Assembly: GCF_018398335.1 (NCBI RefSeq)
Contig: NZ_JAHBRX010000002.1
Coordinates: 372,001 to 436,000, forward strand
Source: Chelatococcus sp. HY11
Lineage (GTDB): Bacteria; Pseudomonadota; Alphaproteobacteria; Rhizobiales; Beijerinckiaceae
Direction: 5' to 3'
DNA length: 64,000 nt
Each line of letters opens with the position of its first letter. The first letter of the stretch is position 1. Of the stretch, positions 61,284 to 64,000 are shown one piece after another. The notes under the pieces are model-generated. The model was not told the origin of the DNA, searched no databases, and was given only the letters and a program-made list of their open reading frames with translations. Made by a program: the position numbers and the translations under genes.

Positions 61284-62783
61284 ATGACGAAACGCCGCCG
61301 TATCCTGCTGGCCGCCCTGTTCCACGAGACCCACAGCTTCGTCGAGGAAATCACGGGGCTCGACGACTACACGATCCGCGATGTCCTGGACCGTCGCGGC
61401 GACGGGTCCACGGTCGACGGTTTCCTTGAGGTTGCGGATGAGCAGAACTGGGAGGTCGTGCCATCGGCCGACTTCACCGCCTTGCCCTCCGGAACGACCG
61501 ACCACGCCGTCTTTGAGCTGTTCTGGGAGAAACTTCACAGCGCGCTGACCTCCGCGCTGGCGGACGGTGGGCTCGACGGGATCTGGCTCGCGTTGCATGG
61601 CGCGATGGTGACCACGGAAAGTGTCGACCCGGAAGGCGAATTGCTGAGCCGCGTCCGCGCGGTTCCCGGCGCGGCGCACCTGCCGCTGTTCGGCGTGTTC
61701 GACCTGCATGCGAATTTCACACCGGCCATGGCCGATCACGCCAATGGCCTGGTTGCCTACCGCGAGAACCCCCACGTCGATGCAAGGGATTCGGCCATCC
61801 GTTCGGCGCGGCTGCTGGCGCGCGCACTGGACGAAGGTATCCTTCCGCATATGGTCACCCTTACAGCGCCGCTGATGTGGCCGCCGACCGGGACGGGCAC
61901 AGCGGACCGGCCGATGCGTGATCTCGAAGCGCTGGCCCGCGCGATCGAGGCTGAGACACCCGCGATCTGGGGGATCAACATCGTCGCCGGCTATTCGTTC
62001 TCCGACACTCCCGATACGGGCGTGTCGTTCGCCGTGATCACCACCGCCGATGACGCTGTCGCACGATCGGTGTTGCAGCGCTTGTGCGCCCTTGCGATCG
62101 ACCTGCGCGCGCACGGCCTGCCGGAAGAATGGAACCTCGACGAGGCGGTCGCCCGGATCAAGACGCTGGCCGGCGGCCCCTATATCATGGTCGAGCCCTC
62201 GGACAATATCGGCGGGGGCGCGCCGGGCGATGGCACGGCCGTACTGCGGGCGTTTCTCAGCCATGACCTCGACAACGCGGCAGTGGCCATTGCCGATCCC
62301 GCCGCCGTTGCCGCGTTGGCGGACGCCCTCCCCGGCGAGACACGTCGCCTCTCCCTCGGCGGCAAGGGAAGCGCCATCGCGGATCCGCCGATCGAGATCG
62401 ATGTCCGCTTCGTTAGTCGCAGCGACGGGAATTTCACCCTCGAGGATCGCAACAGCCACCTGGCCGCTTCCCAAGGTGTGCATTTCGCCATGGGCCCCTC
62501 GGCGGTGGTCATCGTCGGCAAGGGCATCAAGGTGTTGCTCACCAGCCGCAAGACACCGCCGTTCGACCTCGCGCAGTTCCGCTCACAGGGCATCATCCCG
62601 GAAGACCTCAAGGCGATCGGCGTCAAGGCGGCTGTCGCCCACCGTCGCGCCTATGACCCCATCGCCGCCGGCAGTTTCACGGTGGAAACGGCAGGTCCCT
62701 GCACGAGCCAGATCACGTCCCTGCCCTTCCGCAGGCTACGGCCGGGCGTTTTCCCCATCCATGCTGATTGGAAGCCGGAATGA
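61284..62783 (+). CDS. M81 family metallohydrolase (MlrC-like), copy 3
   Basis: The 499-residue protein has FHETHSF, LALHGAMVTTE, FDLHANFT, ENPHVDARDS and EPSDNIGGGAPGDGT, the third variant of the M81 motif set. The DxH metal motif and the conserved acid near residue 15 are all kept, so it should be active. The ATG at 61284 follows AGAGAGTGCCAG. Its stop overlaps the RidA start as ATGA. Confidence 0.9.
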   Translation: MTKRRRILLAALFHETHSFVEEITGLDDYTIRDVLDRRGDGSTVDGFLEVADEQNWEVVPSADFTALPSGTTDHAVFELFWEKLHSALTSALADGGLDGIWLALHGAMVTTESVDPEGELLSRVRAVPGAAHLPLFGVFDLHANFTPAMADHANGLVAYRENPHVDARDSAIRSARLLARALDEGILPHMVTLTAPLMWPPTGTGTADRPMRDLEALARAIEAETPAIWGINIVAGYSFSDTPDTGVSFAVITTADDAVARSVLQRLCALAIDLRAHGLPEEWNLDEAVARIKTLAGGPYIMVEPSDNIGGGAPGDGTAVLRAFLSHDLDNAAVAIADPAAVAALADALPGETRRLSLGGKGSAIADPPIEIDVRFVSRSDGNFTLEDRNSHLAASQGVHFAMGPSAVVIVGKGIKVLLTSRKTPPFDLAQFRSQGIIPEDLKAIGVKAAVAHRRAYDPIAAGSFTVETAGPCTSQITSLPFRRLRPGVFPIHADWKPE

Positions 62784-63160
62784 TCGACTATCCCACGGCC
62801 CCCGACACCCCGCGATCCCATCTGCCATTCAGCCCCTGCACGCGCGTGGGCAACCTGGTATTCGTCTCCGGTCAGGCCTCTGTCGACGCAACTGGCAAGA
62901 TCATATCCGACAGCTTCGCGGGGGAAATGCGCCGCTCGATCGAGAACATGCGCAAAATCCTCGAGACGGCCGGGAGCGACTTGGCCCATGTCGTGCAGAC
63001 TCGGAATTATGTACGAGATGCGAGCGATCTCGCGGAGTTCAACGCGCTCTACACGGAATACTTTCGCGAGCCCTATCCGGCCCGGACCACCATCACCAAT
63101 TGCCTGACGGAAGCGCTCCGCTACGAGATCGAGTGCATCGCCGTCGTCAAGGAAACCTGA
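62780..63160 (+). CDS. RidA family protein
   Basis: The 126-residue protein of the RidA/YjgF family has GNLVFVSGQASVD, the active-site Arg in YPARTTITNCL and the Glu in YEIECIAVVK. RidA proteins hydrolyse reactive enamine/imine intermediates, such as those released by PLP-dependent deaminases. It is translationally coupled to M81 copy 3. With the PLP deaminase-like enzyme of the divergent operon it suggests a pathway that passes through an imine. Confidence 0.92.
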   Translation: MIDYPTAPDTPRSHLPFSPCTRVGNLVFVSGQASVDATGKIISDSFAGEMRRSIENMRKILETAGSDLAHVVQTRNYVRDASDLAEFNALYTEYFREPYPARTTITNCLTEALRYEIECIAVVKET

Positions 63161-63174
63161 CGCGCGTCAGTGCC

Positions 63175-63339
63175 GACCTGATTGAAGCCGCGCCGTCCTT
63201 CCTGGGCTTCGGCCTGCTCCTGACCCAGACCTCGCTCGGCACGCTCATCCCCATCGGCTATGGTGACCTCCTCTCGGCAGAACGGTGGTCGTTCTCTTTC
63301 CAAGCCTCACGCGTAATCTTCTCGACAAACCCGCGATGA
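63175..63339 (+). pseudogene. Remnant of a DppC-type ABC permease (C-terminal part)
   Basis: The frame ending at the TGA 63337-63339 reads DLIEAAPSFLGFGLLL, then TSLGTLIPIGYGDLLSAERW. This lines up with the conserved LLEAALSFLGLGVQPP and SLGTLI..G..YLLSGEWW block at the end of DppC permeases. No start, upstream permease sequence or remaining helices are present. It is a decayed fragment directly after ridA, so an ABC permease gene once lay here. Confidence 0.65.
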
Positions 63340-63534
63340 CACAGGTAACGCGGACTGAGGCGGCTCCTGCCGCGCGGAAGGCGATTTCCCGCGATTATTC
63401 GGCCATGGGAACTCGCGTCGCCTAACACGCGGCGGAGACAGATTACGCGAATTGGCCTTCGCGACAGGGCGAAGGAGAAGGACAGAGCGCGTGAGACCGG
63501 ACAAGGACCCCTGGATCATCCAGGGCTAGGCCCT
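63340..63534. other. Non-coding, between two gene remnants
   Basis: No gene or site recognised. GC content is like the surroundings; the stretch is probably also decayed sequence. Confidence 0.4.
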
Positions 63535-63699
63535 GTGGCTTCGCGCCGGACGATCCAGGAGGAAGTCTATCAGCGCCTCAGCCATGCCTTGATGACAGGC
63601 TGGTTCGACCCTGGCCAGATTCTCACCATCTCATCTCTGTCGGAACTCTTCGGGACAAGCCAACATCGCGCGCATGGGATGCATGGGGCCCGGTCATGA
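63535..63699 (+). pseudogene. Truncated GntR-family regulator (winged-helix N-terminus only)
   Basis: A 54-codon frame from GTG 63535 reads TIQEEVYQRLSHALMTGWFD, then PGQILTISSLSELFGTS, which matches the first two helices of the GntR/FadR-FCD DNA-binding domain. After FGTS the expected PMPVREAL recognition helix is replaced by an unrelated tail and a stop. No FCD ligand domain follows. It is the broken start of a regulator that probably once controlled the adjacent cyclase or M81/RidA genes. Confidence 0.75.
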
Positions 63700-63718
63700 T
63701 TGTTGGGCAGCAGAATTT

Positions 63719-63732
63719 CATGCATCTGCATG
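63719..63732. promoter_or_regulatory. Possible operator CATGCA-tc-TGCATG
   Basis: A 6-bp inverted repeat with a 2-base spacer in the 182-base gap before the cyclase gene. Similar ATGCAT/TTTCATG words surround it. It could be the site of the lost GntR-type regulator or of a relative. Confidence 0.35.
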
Positions 63733-63881
63733 CTCTTCAAATCCGCGAGGCGCAGAGAATGCCTCTGCCCTGTTATTTCATGCTTGAAGTTTCATAGACC
63801 ATATCTACGATACTCCTGACGAAGCTGACGGACCTAACCAGCCGACACACGACAACCGATTGTCTTTCCGAGGGACATGAC

Positions 63882-64000
63882 ATGCAGGCTCAAGCACTTC
63901 TCGCCAATTTTGCGTCCGCCCTCGCGGCGGGCGATATCACTGTCGTCGACCTCACGGCGACGCTTGGGCCCGACACGCCCGTTCTCTATCTGCCACCGCA
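63882..64000 (+). CDS. Cyclase/kynurenine formamidase-family protein, N-terminal part (cut by window edge)
   Basis: The first 39 residues, starting MQAQALLANFASALAAGDITVVDLT and ending PDTPVLYLPP, match the opening of PF04199 cyclase-family hydrolases, in which VVDLTxTLxPDTPVxxLPP is typical. Family members are metal-dependent amidases such as kynurenine formamidase and isatin hydrolase. GAGGGAC lies eight bases before ATG 63882. The rest of the gene lies beyond the window. Its position after the M81/RidA genes makes a role in the same amide-degrading pathway plausible. Confidence 0.75.
   Translation, partial: MQAQALLANFASALAAGDITVVDLTATLGPDTPVLYLPP

Noticed and set aside
62050-63339. 429-codon plus-strand open frame overlapping M81 copy 3 and RidA
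   Set aside because: Most of it is an out-of-frame reading of M81 and ridA. Only its last 55 codons have meaning, as the permease remnant reported separately.

Overview
This window is a 64-kb, GC-rich chromosome-like segment of an alphaproteobacterium, most likely a member of the Hyphomicrobiales (Rhizobiales). The grounds are base composition, densely packed operons with ATGA-type start/stop overlaps, many ABC uptake systems, a VirK-like exported protein, a PHA synthase/phosphotransacetylase/acetate kinase operon, and an FNR/FixK-type box. I could not fix the genus. I see no rRNA, tRNA, CRISPR array, insertion sequence or phage genes. Almost everything is catabolic, transport or accessory.

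Layout. 0-3 kb: two tandem DUF1028 (putative Ntn-hydrolase) genes, the first cut by the window edge, then a ClC-type channel on the minus strand. 3.2-7.4 kb: a complete nickel-pincer lactate-racemase operon, larA-larC-larE-larB. Its LarE carries the three-cysteine pattern expected of [4Fe-4S]-type sulfur transferases, and its LarC is one unbroken reading frame with a His-rich insert. 7.4-8.8 kb: a DUF2938 membrane protein and a zinc-ribbon MBL hydrolase. 9.2-14.3 kb: an AT-rich island, a phosphopantetheinyl transferase, and a three-gene Gtr-type glycosylation set (large membrane protein, GtrB-like transferase, GtrA flippase). 14.3-18.8 kb: an RND efflux permease and its adaptor. 18.9-20.6 kb: an MFS transporter translationally coupled to a peptide-deformylase paralogue with substitutions in all three catalytic motifs. 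21.0-25.0 kb: an L-idonate/gluconate route encoded end to end (idnD, gnd, idnO, gntK). 25.2-29.5 kb: two small orphan genes, a hydroxyacid dehydrogenase, a Gfo/Idh/MocA oxidoreductase with a 15-bp tandem repeat at its start, two operator-like palindromes and a DUF983 protein.

29.5-34.1 kb: ackA, a MaoC-PTA fusion and phaC form one minus-strand operon behind a perfect TTGAT-N4-ATCAA box, which suggests low-oxygen control of a polymer/acyl-phosphate/ATP branch. 34.4-38.7 kb: an exported alkaline phosphatase, then a Tat-type exported protein with a MacB/LolCD-type ABC transporter whose periplasmic loop is rich in His and Asp (a metal-handling candidate). 38.9-43.1 kb: a dipeptide-type ABC importer with no ATPase gene, holding a glycerophosphodiesterase gene. 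43.2-47.8 kb: a branched-chain-amino-acid-type ABC importer in the order K-G-F-H-M, with a terminator hairpin after the binding-protein gene. 48.3-64 kb: a VirK-like protein, then a locus built around three divergent M81 (MlrC-like) metallohydrolases, a full Dpp-type transporter, an alkaline-phosphatase-superfamily hydrolase, a PLP-dependent D-amino-acid deaminase/aldolase-like enzyme, a RidA protein and the start of a cyclase/kynurenine-formamidase-family gene. Between RidA and the cyclase lie two gene remnants: the tail of a DppC-type permease and the N-terminal half of a GntR-family regulator.

Most promising for new biology: the M81-triplet locus (uptake and hydrolysis of an unknown peptide-like or amide compound), the altered deformylase coupled to an MFS pump, and the FNR-boxed PHA/phosphotransacetylase/acetate-kinase operon. 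All functions are inferred from reading the sequence; no database search was run.
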